A stretch of DNA of 64,000 nt, taken from Membranihabitans maritimus. Its GTDB lineage: Bacteria; Bacteroidota; Bacteroidia; Chitinophagales; Saprospiraceae. Where the stretch lies: positions 1 to 64,000 of the forward strand of contig NZ_JAJSLW010000014.1 of NCBI RefSeq assembly GCF_021729145.1. Reading direction: 5' to 3'. Positions 1 through 11,600 of the stretch are shown here, piece after piece. The position numbers and the translations under genes are program-made. Each line of letters begins with the position of its first letter. Positions within the stretch are counted from its first letter, which is position 1. The notes beneath the pieces were generated by a model. That model ran no database searches. It worked only from the letters and a program-made list of their open reading frames with translations, and was not told the DNA's origin.

Positions 1-71
<71 letters not shown>

Positions 72-80
72 TCGAGTAAG

Positions 81-109
81 ATCTCTTTCTGTTTTACAGA
101 AAATGAGAT
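81..109 (+). other. Hairpin just after 16S
   Basis: Positions 81-92 pair with 96-109 in 12 base pairs with a 3-base loop and a 2-base bulge. It lies ten bases after the 16S end and is not followed at once by a T tract, so a processing or structural role in the spacer is as likely as termination. T-rich stretches follow at about 137-157. Confidence 0.5.
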
Positions 110-176
110 ACATTCTATCCTTTGGCTCAGCAAAATTTTTTCTCCCAATCTTTTTTTTAAAAAAAATAGAAAAATA

Positions 177-207
177 TTTGCAGTTTTAAAAAACTGACGT
201 ATATTTG
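177..207 (+). promoter_or_regulatory. Promoter-like sequence in the 16S-23S spacer
   Basis: TTTG (177-180), 19 bases, then TATATTTG (200-207) matches the Bacteroidota housekeeping promoter (TTTG-N17-23-TAnnTTTG) exactly. It lies between 16S and 23S and is followed by a leader-like segment with a boxA-like motif, as expected upstream of an rRNA transcription unit. The spacer holds no tRNA-Ile or tRNA-Ala. Activity is inferred from the motif only. Confidence 0.6.
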
Positions 208-264
208 CCGTCCCTTTAGCAATAGTGATTGCGAAGAGGGTCGATAAAAAGATAATTTTTAAAG

Positions 265-276
265 AGTTCTTTGACA
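265..276 (+). promoter_or_regulatory. boxA-like antitermination motif
   Basis: AGTTCTTTGACA resembles the rRNA boxA sequence (E. coli TGCTCTTTAACA) that recruits the Nus antitermination complex. It sits about 90 bases before 23S, the usual place for a boxA in the spacer. Confidence 0.5.
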
Positions 277-290
277 AGTAGGAAAGAGTA
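273..290 (+). other. 5' arm of 23S processing stem
   Basis: GACAAGTAGGAAAGAGTA is complementary, with one bulged base, to TACTCTTTCCTCTTGT at about 3260-3276 just beyond 23S. Together they would enclose the whole 23S gene in a long stem of the type RNase III cuts in pre-rRNA. This also helps place the 23S ends. Confidence 0.6.
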
Positions 291-356
291 TAAGCGTTTC
301 AAATTTAATTTGAAAATTTTTTTCAATTTCATTGAAAACTGAATAACTCGAAGAAT

Positions 357-3245
<2,889 letters not shown>

Positions 3246-3331
3246 TTTTTTATATTTATTCTACTCTTTCCTCTTGTTTTTTTAATGAATTCAAGAAATA
3301 TATATACACAAATGGTGTATTAAGATCTTTA

Positions 3332-3438
3332 GGTGGTTTTAGCGAAGGGGTCCCACCTCTTACCATTCCGAACAGAGAAGTTAAGCCTTTCAGCGCTGAT
3401 GGTACTGCCCTATATGGGTGGGAGAGTAGGTCGCCGCC
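3332..3438 (+). rRNA. rrf: 5S ribosomal RNA
   Basis: About 107 nt, 86 bases after 23S. The terminal helix pairs GGTGG(T) at the start with GCCGCC at the end, and the conserved CCGAACAGAGAAGTTAAGCC segment of loops A/B is present. It completes the 16S-23S-5S order. Ends are approximate by a few bases. Confidence 0.95.
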
Positions 3439-3453
3439 TTTTTTTTTACTTTT

Positions 3454-3492
3454 AAGCCTAAACAGTAGTCAATCTGTTTAGGCTTTTTTTTT
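3454..3492 (+). terminator. rRNA operon terminator
   Basis: A perfect stem (AGCCTAAACAG pairing with CTGTTTAGGCT) with a short loop is followed by a run of nine or more T. It is a strong intrinsic terminator directly after 5S. Confidence 0.93.
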
Positions 3493-3547
3493 GTCTAATA
3501 ACCATTGCTTTTTACTGTTTAAATTATACTTTTTACAATATCAACTG

Positions 3548-3555
3548 TATATTTG
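3548..3555 (+). promoter_or_regulatory. Promoter -7 element of tRNA-Pro
   Basis: TATATTTG fits the TAnnTTTG consensus and ends 13 bases before the tRNA, which suits a transcript starting close to the mature 5' end. No clean TTTG -33 box is seen. Confidence 0.6.
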
Positions 3556-3568
3556 CAATCCTTATATT

Positions 3569-3642
3569 CGGGATGTGGCGCAGGCCGGTAGCGCACACGG
3601 CTGGGGGTCGTGGGGTCGCTGGTTCGAATCCAGTCATCCCGA
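3569..3642 (+). tRNA. tRNA-Pro (anticodon GGG)
   Basis: A full cloverleaf can be drawn. The acceptor is CGGGATG/CATCCCG, the D stem GCGC/GCGC, the anticodon stem CACGG/TCGTG with loop CTGGGGG (anticodon GGG at 34-36), and the T arm is GCTGG-TTCGAAT-CCAGT. CCA is not encoded, so it must be added after transcription. It is a single-tRNA transcription unit with its own -7 box and terminator. Confidence 0.95.
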
Positions 3643-3643
3643 C

Positions 3644-3684
3644 AAAGCCCATCTAAGTTCTTTGAACATAGGTGGGCTTTTACT
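3644..3684 (+). terminator. tRNA-Pro terminator
   Basis: AAAGCCCATCTA pairs with TAGGTGGGCTTT (one G-U pair) and is followed by TACTTTTT. It lies two bases after the tRNA. Confidence 0.8.
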
Positions 3685-3945
3685 TTTTATGTAGTATAAA
3701 TGGATACTCCATTGGAGCAATTTTAAAAGGTGAATTTTTTCCCTTCCTCAGTGAAATCCTTTTCTTGCTTTAAGAAGACAAGGTGAAATTGTATTCATGA
3801 GAAGGTTAAATATTTTGCCTTAGTTGACCAATGTGTTTGGTAATACAAGTTTTTAGCTATCTTTTCTTTCATCTTGGTTTTATATTTATTAAAATCATAT
3901 TTCAGAGTAGGACTTATTCCTGATTAAGGGTTGTAAAAGTTGGAA
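3685..3945. other. Gap without a recognised gene
   Basis: About 260 bases of AT-rich sequence between the tRNA terminator and the next gene. No tRNA, repeat or convincing open frame is seen. A near-match to a -7 box (TATATTTA near 3882) might serve the downstream gene. Confidence 0.4.
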
Positions 3946-5493
3946 ATGATAAATAAATCAAAACGCTGGTTCATTTTGGTTCCGATAGTAGTTGTAGTAT
4001 CTCTAATCTGCCTACATTTTTGGATAAAGAATAGGATTGTAATTTTTCTGGATGAAATAAGGGCTCCTGCTATTATCCTTGATTATGATGATTTGTCAAT
4101 TAATTTGTTTACAGGTAGTGTTTTTCTAAATAATCTTAATATTGAAATTCTGGATGATTCTTTAAAATTTATCCAATTAAGTTTGTTCAGTAAACAAATG
4201 AAGGTAAAGGGCTTCCGATATGGATCCTATCTTACTACGGGACATATAGATTTTGATGAATGGTATTTTGAGGAACCAATTTTCATAAAGTATGAAGATA
4301 TTGTTTCTACTGGTATGACTATATCAGATAGTAAAGTAAACTTTGATTCAATCCCATTTACCCTGAAAGCATTAAATTTGGATAATGGTATTGTACAGTT
4401 GGTGAAAGGAGGAAAGGATAGTGTTCAAATGGAAGTAAATGATCTCAATATTTCAATATTTAATATAAAAGGGAATTTGAAAGAACTTATAAAAGGAGTA
4501 CCTGCTCAATATTCCGAAATTGAGTGTACCACTGGTTATTCTTTTTATAATTTTAGCCCCAATAAACATATAGGTATTGATAGTTTATCATACCGAGAGG
4601 GAAGAATTACTGTGCATACTCTTGATTATATTTCAAATAATAATAATTCGGGTTTATCCAAGGTATTGGAGGATGAACGGAATCAGATATTGTTTTCAAT
4701 ACCCAATATGAGTATTGAAAACTTTCAAGTAAATTTAGTTAACAATTCATTCAAAGCTGAAGGTGATAAATGGAGCATAAATCATGCTTCACTTAGTATG
4801 TTGAGAAATCAGAATGTTTCTGACAAAAAAGAACCAGTTGATCTTCATATTACACTACTTCGAAATTTGCCCATCCAAATTGACATCGATTCCGTTTATA
4901 TTTCTGAAGGATTTATTGAGTATAGTGAAACAGATAGCCTGGGTAATAATGAAAACAGGCTTTATTTTGAGAACGTAAACGGTGATATTAATAATCTTTC
5001 AAATACAGTTGCCAATAATGAGGAAACGACCATATCTGCAAGTTCAAATTTTATGGGACATGCGGATATCCGGTTGTACTGGAATTTTTATGTCAATAAT
5101 CCAAATGATGAGTTTTCAGCTGAGGGATCTGTATTTAATTTCCGCGGTGAAAGTATAAATTCGTTTTTGGAACCAGATTTTAAGATTAGGGGGTATTTGT
5201 CTGAAATGTATTTTGATTTAAACGGTGACATGTTTACATCTTCAGGAAATATTAAAATGAAATATGAAGATTTTGAATTTTTGGTTTTAAAAAGAGATGG
5301 TTTTCGGGTAAATTCAATTATATCCAATTTGGGGAAATTATTTATTAGTAAGAATTCATCCGTTGACAGCCTTGGTTACCGGCATGGGAATATGGATATT
5401 GTAAGAGACCCTACTCATTCTTTTTTTGAATATTTATGGGATAATATTGAGGATGGGATTATTAATACGATTGTGGGCAATGGAAAGGAATGA
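3946..5493 (+). CDS. AsmA/DUF748-like membrane-anchored protein
   Basis: 515 residues. One N-terminal membrane helix (about residues 10-27) is followed by a long beta-rich region outside the membrane. The segment after the helix (ILDYDDLSINLFTGSVFLNN) has the spacing seen at the start of AsmA/DUF748 repeats, and the C-terminal end carries DIVRDPTHSFFEYLWD, reminiscent of Bacteroidota AsmA-like proteins. That family is linked to envelope lipid transport between the two membranes; the link here is inference from fold signals only. The ATG at 3946 is chosen over a TTG six bases earlier. It stands alone, and the next gene has its own promoter. Confidence 0.7.
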   Translation: MINKSKRWFILVPIVVVVSLICLHFWIKNRIVIFLDEIRAPAIILDYDDLSINLFTGSVFLNNLNIEILDDSLKFIQLSLFSKQMKVKGFRYGSYLTTGHIDFDEWYFEEPIFIKYEDIVSTGMTISDSKVNFDSIPFTLKALNLDNGIVQLVKGGKDSVQMEVNDLNISIFNIKGNLKELIKGVPAQYSEIECTTGYSFYNFSPNKHIGIDSLSYREGRITVHTLDYISNNNNSGLSKVLEDERNQILFSIPNMSIENFQVNLVNNSFKAEGDKWSINHASLSMLRNQNVSDKKEPVDLHITLLRNLPIQIDIDSVYISEGFIEYSETDSLGNNENRLYFENVNGDINNLSNTVANNEETTISASSNFMGHADIRLYWNFYVNNPNDEFSAEGSVFNFRGESINSFLEPDFKIRGYLSEMYFDLNGDMFTSSGNIKMKYEDFEFLVLKRDGFRVNSIISNLGKLFISKNSSVDSLGYRHGNMDIVRDPTHSFFEYLWDNIEDGIINTIVGNGKE

Positions 5494-5536
5494 ATTATAC
5501 CTGTTATTGAATGATAGTTAGTTTCAAAAGGGGGTT

Positions 5537-5567
5537 CTTGGTTTGGTATGATCCTGCATTAATTTTG
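5537..5567 (+). promoter_or_regulatory. Promoter of the aldo/keto reductase gene
   Basis: CTTG (5537-5540), 19 bases, then TAATTTTG (5560-5567), 14 bases before the ATG. The -7 box fits TAnnTTTG exactly and the -33 box fits in three of four positions. The leader would be under ten bases, so the gene is probably translated without a Shine-Dalgarno contact. Confidence 0.55.
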
Positions 5568-5581
5568 TATATTCAATAGTT

Positions 5582-6538
5582 ATGAAGATTAGTACTACTC
5601 GCAGGGATGTAATAAAGATAATGGGACTTGCAGGGTTAAATATTGCTGCCTTACAATCTACTTTATCCACCTATTTTATGGAAACTATTCTTGATAATGC
5701 GTATTCAGAGAGTATACTGAATCGTACCATCCCTTCTTCCAACGAACGAATTCCTGCAGTAGGTTTGGGTACCTGGCAGCAATTTGATGTGGGAAAATCA
5801 GCATCTGATAGGGACCCTCTGTTTCAGGTACTACAAACCATGTATAAAAAGGGTGGAAAAGTAATCGATAGTTCCCCTATGTATGGACGCGCGGAAAAAG
5901 TAGTGGGAGAATTAACGCAAAGATCAGGGTATCCCGATCATTATTTTTATGCAACAAAAGTATGGACCCGTGGAAAACAATCAGGTATTGAACAGATTAC
6001 TCAATCTTTTTCCAGAATGAATAGAGAGGTAATTGATCTTATGCAAATTCACAATCTGGTGGATTGGAAAGTACATCTTGATACTCTATTGAATTGGAAA
6101 GAAGATGGAAAAATCAGATATATTGGAGTTACGCATTATACCAATTCTTCACACAGGCAACTTCAAGAAATTGTCCGTTCCCAACCAATTGATTTTGTGC
6201 AGTTCAATTACTCGATTCGAGATCGTAATGCGGAAAAATTTTTACTGGAGGCTTGTCAGGATTCGGGGGTTGCCGTGATTATTAATAGCCCGTATGAAGG
6301 AGGTTCTTTGTTTGGACATGTTAAAGATAAACCCTTACCCCAATGGTCAAAAGAATACGGAATCAATAGTTGGGGGCAGTATTTTCTAAAATTTATTTTG
6401 GGGCACCCGGCTGTAACATGCGTCATACCCGGTACTTCCAATCCCCGACATGCTCTGGATAATCTGGGAGCTGGCTTTGGGTTATTGCCGGACAGAGATG
6501 AAAGGGAAAAAATGGTTAATTACTTTTATTCATTGTGA
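5582..6538 (+). CDS. Aldo/keto reductase, probably Tat-exported
   Basis: 318 residues. The N terminus has a twin-arginine signal (RRDVIKIMGLAGLNIAALQS), so the protein is probably folded and exported to the periplasm with cofactor bound. The catalytic tetrad of the aldo/keto reductase barrel is visible: Asp and Tyr in VIDSSPMYGRAE, Lys in YATKVW and His in MQIHN. It would reduce aldehydes or ketones with NAD(P)H; the substrate cannot be read from sequence. A periplasmic reductase of this family is less common than the cytosolic forms. It converges on the PhoD gene with 21 bases between. Confidence 0.88.
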   Translation: MKISTTRRDVIKIMGLAGLNIAALQSTLSTYFMETILDNAYSESILNRTIPSSNERIPAVGLGTWQQFDVGKSASDRDPLFQVLQTMYKKGGKVIDSSPMYGRAEKVVGELTQRSGYPDHYFYATKVWTRGKQSGIEQITQSFSRMNREVIDLMQIHNLVDWKVHLDTLLNWKEDGKIRYIGVTHYTNSSHRQLQEIVRSQPIDFVQFNYSIRDRNAEKFLLEACQDSGVAVIINSPYEGGSLFGHVKDKPLPQWSKEYGINSWGQYFLKFILGHPAVTCVIPGTSNPRHALDNLGAGFGLLPDRDEREKMVNYFYSL

Positions 6539-6559
6539 TCCTGTCAGGATTTTATACTG

Positions 6560-8134
6560 CTATAATTGTACGGCTCCTGCTATCCCATTATTTACTACAA
6601 AGGTTGCGCGGGTCTTAACAGGCGCATTGGGTTTGGACACAAATGGTACTACCTTGAAATCGGTCCGCATTTCATCATGGGTTAGCTTACATCGTACATA
6701 TCCCCTTTGTGCATTATAAAATTTAACATGAGCATTTTCATTCATAATTTTCTCCCCGGCTTCGTTTATTTCCATTCCGTCCCCTCCTGATGTAATACTT
6801 GTGCCCATAAATTCGGTTCCCAAAATCCGGGATTGAGGATCATTAAAATCAGTGAGTAAATCGTTGACCCAGTTTTTGTGGGAATCACCTGTCAGTACCA
6901 CAAAATTGGAAACATCGTGGTAACGGATAGTATCCCATAATCTTTCTCTTGTACCAACATATCCACTCCACTTATCCATATTATATTGGACTTTTGATTC
7001 TATTTTCCTCCCTACTTCCGCAATTTGTACTTGTTGCGCGAGTATGTTCCATCGGGACGAAGAACGACTTAAGTTTTCAAAAAGCCAATTTTCCTGATTA
7101 AACCCAAGCATTGTGCGTCTGGGATCCATCCTTTCTCCACATCCTGCTTTCCAACCATCCTGGCATGCAAAGTTTGTACGAAACTGTCTGGTATCCAAAA
7201 CACTGAATTCTGCCAGGTTACCAAAATTAAACCTTCGGTACAATTGGATATTCATATCCATTGGAATGGCACTCTTTCTAAGAGGCATATGTTCATAATA
7301 TGCCTGAAACGCTGCAGATCTTCGGGTAAGGAATGTATCATTATTTTCATAAGGAGGGCCTTCACCGCCCCAATTATTTTTTACTTCGTGATCATCAGGA
7401 GTTACAATCCAGGGAAATGCTGCATGTGCGGCTTTAAGGGATGGGTCACTTTTATATTGACCATATCTGATCCTGTAGTCTTCAAGAGATGTGGTTTCTT
7501 TTTGTGGTAGATGGCTTCTAAAATTCGTATTACTACCACCCTCATATATATAATCGCCAAGAAAAAATACTACGTCAAGATCTTCTTTTATCATATGATC
7601 ATATGCTGTATAGAATCCGCTTTGATAGTTTTGACAGGACGCAAATGCAAAGTTTAATTCTTTTAAATCTGCGTTATAAGGCGGTGCAGTTTTTGTTTTT
7701 CCAACTGGACTCGTTTGGCCTTTCGCTTTGAAGCGATAAAAATAGTGATTGGATGGTTCCAGGCCAAATACTTCCACGTGAACGGAGTGTCCCAATTCAG
7801 GGACGGCTATAAAATTTCCTGATACAAGGATAGAATCAAAAGATTTATCTGTAGAAATATCCCACCTAACTTCTACCTCTTCTGCTGGCATCCCACCCCC
7901 TTCTAACGGTTTAGGAGCCAGTCGAGTCCATATTACTACGCTGCTAGGAAGTGGATCCCCAGAAGCAACACCTAATGAAAATATTTCGTCGAATGTATCT
8001 GCTGAAGACTGTATAAATGGGAAAGGACCGATCAATCCCATTCCCGATATTGCAGCTGAAGTTTTCTGGATAAAATTTCTTCGATTTAATAATTTGGATT
8101 TTCCTCGTTTTGTAGTAGCAATTTTTTTTATCAT
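6560..8134 (-). CDS. phoD: PhoD-type alkaline phosphatase/phosphodiesterase
   Basis: 524 residues. A Tat signal (NRRNFIQKTSAAISGMG) starts about residue 17. The N-terminal FN3-like PhoD domain is followed by the metallophosphatase core with CQNYQSGFYTAYDHM, GDYIYEGG, TPDDHEVKNNWGG, LDTRQF and LTGDSHKNW, which carry the metal ligands of the PhoD family. Such enzymes use Ca and Fe to release phosphate from mono- or diesters in the periplasm or outside the cell. No Pho-box-like site was recognised upstream. Length is typical of the family. Confidence 0.92.
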   Translation of the reverse strand: MIKKIATTKRGKSKLLNRRNFIQKTSAAISGMGLIGPFPFIQSSADTFDEIFSLGVASGDPLPSSVVIWTRLAPKPLEGGGMPAEEVEVRWDISTDKSFDSILVSGNFIAVPELGHSVHVEVFGLEPSNHYFYRFKAKGQTSPVGKTKTAPPYNADLKELNFAFASCQNYQSGFYTAYDHMIKEDLDVVFFLGDYIYEGGSNTNFRSHLPQKETTSLEDYRIRYGQYKSDPSLKAAHAAFPWIVTPDDHEVKNNWGGEGPPYENNDTFLTRRSAAFQAYYEHMPLRKSAIPMDMNIQLYRRFNFGNLAEFSVLDTRQFRTNFACQDGWKAGCGERMDPRRTMLGFNQENWLFENLSRSSSRWNILAQQVQIAEVGRKIESKVQYNMDKWSGYVGTRERLWDTIRYHDVSNFVVLTGDSHKNWVNDLLTDFNDPQSRILGTEFMGTSITSGGDGMEINEAGEKIMNENAHVKFYNAQRGYVRCKLTHDEMRTDFKVVPFVSKPNAPVKTRATFVVNNGIAGAVQL

Positions 8135-8620
8135 ATCAGCATATTATACATTGTAATAAACGTTCTCTTATATCCCGATTTCATAATGGAATATTAATTT
8201 AACCTGAATCCGAAATTTTTAGGATTCAGATCACTAGAGAACAGGAAGGAGATGGCCTTCTTCAAGTAGTTAATCCATATTCCCAATTCAAAAGCCTGGA
8301 TTGGCAAGATGAATTTACTGCGTTCCATCCTTTTGTGTTTGCCCGAAAAACTTTATCAAACTGTCTTGTATATTCCTCTTCCACTTCCTCTGAACTTATA
8401 ACCATTCGTCAAACTCAGGTTAATTTAAGGATAATAATATTGTGAGCACACTTCGTTGGCTATAATCTTTGAATTCTAGCTTTAAATAGAGGTAATATTG
8501 GTTTTTTTTTAAAACATTTTTTGAAAAAATACCATTTTTCGAAATCCATATAAATACCTATTACGTAGGTGTGATGTCTTTTAATTGACAGAATATCTTT
8601 TAATCAAAAAATATTTACTT
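8135..8620. other. Divergent intergenic region with an inverted repeat
   Basis: 486 bases between phoD and the CHRD giant gene. It holds a perfect inverted repeat, CTGAATCC (8204-8211) and GGATTCAG (8222-8229), with a 10-base spacer and no T tract, more like a regulator site than a terminator. Short open frames exist on both strands at about 8230-8440 but resemble nothing I recognise. No exact TAnnTTTG box was found. Confidence 0.4.
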
Positions 8621-11600
8621 ATGAAGCATCTACACCTAATTTTTTATTCGCTTATTATTTTAAGTGGATTTTCACCTGGAGTACTCTTTGGAGAGTCACC
8701 ACCAGATGGAGAACCTACAATGAATTTTCAAAACCCGATGGCCGATGTAAATGACCCTGTCTCCCAGGTATTCGTGTCTTCAAATACCATGTCAAGGGTT
8801 GGAATTTATTCCATTCTTACGGACGAATCAATTTTTAAATGGGGTTTTAAAAATTTTGCCGACGACGCAGATGGAATTTATTATGATGCCAAAAATGATG
8901 CGATTTATCAGTTAAATAGGTCTGAAAATGTCATTGACGCCTATAGTAATGTAAATGAAAGTTTCCAAAATGGAGACTTACCTCCAAGGCTGACTTCCCG
9001 GTCATTCTCTCGATTCGAAAACGGTAGAGAAGTAGCCGTCTACAATAATCGTATGGTTATAGCACAGGACGCTTCTCCTGCTAACGGAGATGAAAATGAA
9101 TTGGTAATCTATAGCGTAAAGCCAAGGGGAATTGGTTATGAAAAAACTTATTCCGTGGATATTAATTTATGGGGAATTACATTGGACAGAAATGATTTAT
9201 ACGCTGTTGTAGACAATTCTAATAAAATTGCATTTTTTAAAAGTATTTTCAATAATAGAGACCGTAGTAATGTAGACCCCGATGAAATATATGAGGTGCA
9301 GGGCTTGACCCGGACGCATGGGATAACCTATTATGAGAAAGAAGACTTGATGATCCTGACAGATATTGGTGATGCTGGAAGTGCAAATGATGGAGGATTG
9401 ATTATAATCCATAACTTTAGTTCTGCAAGCAATGATAATTATATCTCAAGAGATGAACAGATTAGAATTTACGGAAATAATACTCATCTTGGGAATCCGG
9501 TTGATGTGGCATATGACCCTGCCTTCAATATGATATATGTGGCAGAAAGAGCCAATAAAGGAGGTCAATTTTTAGGGTTTGAAATGCCCACCAATTCGGG
9601 TAATTTTGCTCCAGGTTATGACGATTTATTTCCAGGAGCTTCTTCAGTAAACCTTCATTCATTTGCTGGTGATTTAGTCTTGCCAGAAGAGCGAACAGGT
9701 CAACTTTTTGTTTCTTCCAATACCCAGCCTATCATTAATGTTCTCAATGTTTCTAATTGGAATAATATTAAAGCAAGGAAAATGAAAAGCCAGGCAATGG
9801 ATGCCGATGGTATTTATTTTGATTGGGAGGAAGACTTATTATACCAATTAAATAGAACTGAAAATGTAGTTAATACCTATTCAGATGTAAATAAAATGTT
9901 GGATTTTAATAAAGATCCTGTTCTTGAATATACCTCTTCATCCGATTTTGTCAACGGAAGAGAGATTGCCGCTTCAAATGATCGTATGGTGGTTGCTCAG
10001 GATGCTAGTGATGCAAATGAAAGCCAAAACGCATTAATTATCTACTCCATCTCTTCAGGTCAATTAAGTTTTGATCAAAAATTTAACGTAAGTGAAAACC
10101 TTTGGGGAATCCACTTAGCAGATGCTGACCTTTGGGCTATTGAAGATAACTCCAATAGGTTATTGCAATTTAGAAATATATTTGCACAGTCAGGAGATTC
10201 TATCAGTCCATCAAATGTATATGAAATCGAAGGTATCGTTCGAACTCATGGAATCAGCTACAGTGCTGCTTCAGATGCAATGTTCCTGACGGATGTGGGT
10301 GATGCTGGAAGTGACTCAGATGGAGCCTTTGTGATTATTTATAATTTTTCTAGTGCTGCTCAGGATGGCGTGATTTCACTGGATGAACAAATGAGAGTGG
10401 AAGGCGACGAAACCCAATTGGGTAATCCGGTAGACATCGCTTTTGATGCTGTAAATCAAATGATATATATCGCTGAAAGGGCCAACCAGGGAGGCCAAAT
10501 TTTAGGATTCAGAACTCCAAATACCTCAGGGAATTCTGCTCCGGTCTACTCGAAAAAGTTTGCGGGAGCATCTGCGGTATATTTTGCTGGAGAAGATCAA
10601 GAGGTCGAAGCTCCGGCTAAAATCTCTCAGTTTTTTGTTTCTTCCAACACAGAAGGGACGGTTGGTACATTCGATGTGTTTAATAATAACATGTTGGAAA
10701 TGAATAGTTTCAAAGTAAAGGGCGATGACGCAGATGGACTATATTTCAATAGGAGCCAAGATGCATTGTATCAAATTAATAGATCAGCAAATAGATTGGT
10801 AGCCTATAGTGACATTAACAAAAGTTTGGATGAAGGTAAAAACCCCAGATATACAGGACATTCATTAAAGGATTTTACCAATGGACGTGGATTGGCTTCA
10901 CATAGTGACAGGTTGGTAGTGGCACAGGATGCCAGTGCCGAAAATAATTTTGAAAATAAACTCTATATTTATGTTGTAAGTCCTACCACGTTTGGGCTAT
11001 TTAAAACGTATGATGTTGACTTTAATGTCTGGGGAATTACACTGGACGGTCCTCATATGTATGCTGTGGAAGATAATTCCAATAAAATTGCATACATTAA
11101 AAATTTCTTTAATTACAGGGAAGGTAAAGTAGAGCCAACCGAAGAATATATCATTGAAGACCTGGTTCGGACACATGGTATTACTTATGATTCTCAATCA
11201 GATGTAATGGTTCTTACAGATATAGGAAGCGCTGCAAGTGATTCGGATGGAGCGCTGGTGATAATACATAATTTTAAACAAGCTTCGGCAGATAATATTA
11301 TCCGTACAGGTGAACAAATCAGGATCTCTGGTTCCAAAACTCATTTAGGTAATCCGGTTGATGTAGCTTTTGACCCAGAAGAAAATGAAATTTATGTGGC
11401 TGAAAGAGCAAAATCAGGTGGCTTAGTGTTAGCATTTGATGTACCTGAAAGCTCAGGGAATTTTGCTCCATACTATTCGAAAGAGTTTCCAGGCGCATCT
11501 TCAATTGATCGTGCAGGAGTTCCTCAGGAAATGGAGGAGCCGCGTAACCAACCAGAGATAGTAGTAGAAGATCCGGGATTTGGCAGTGACATACTGGTCA

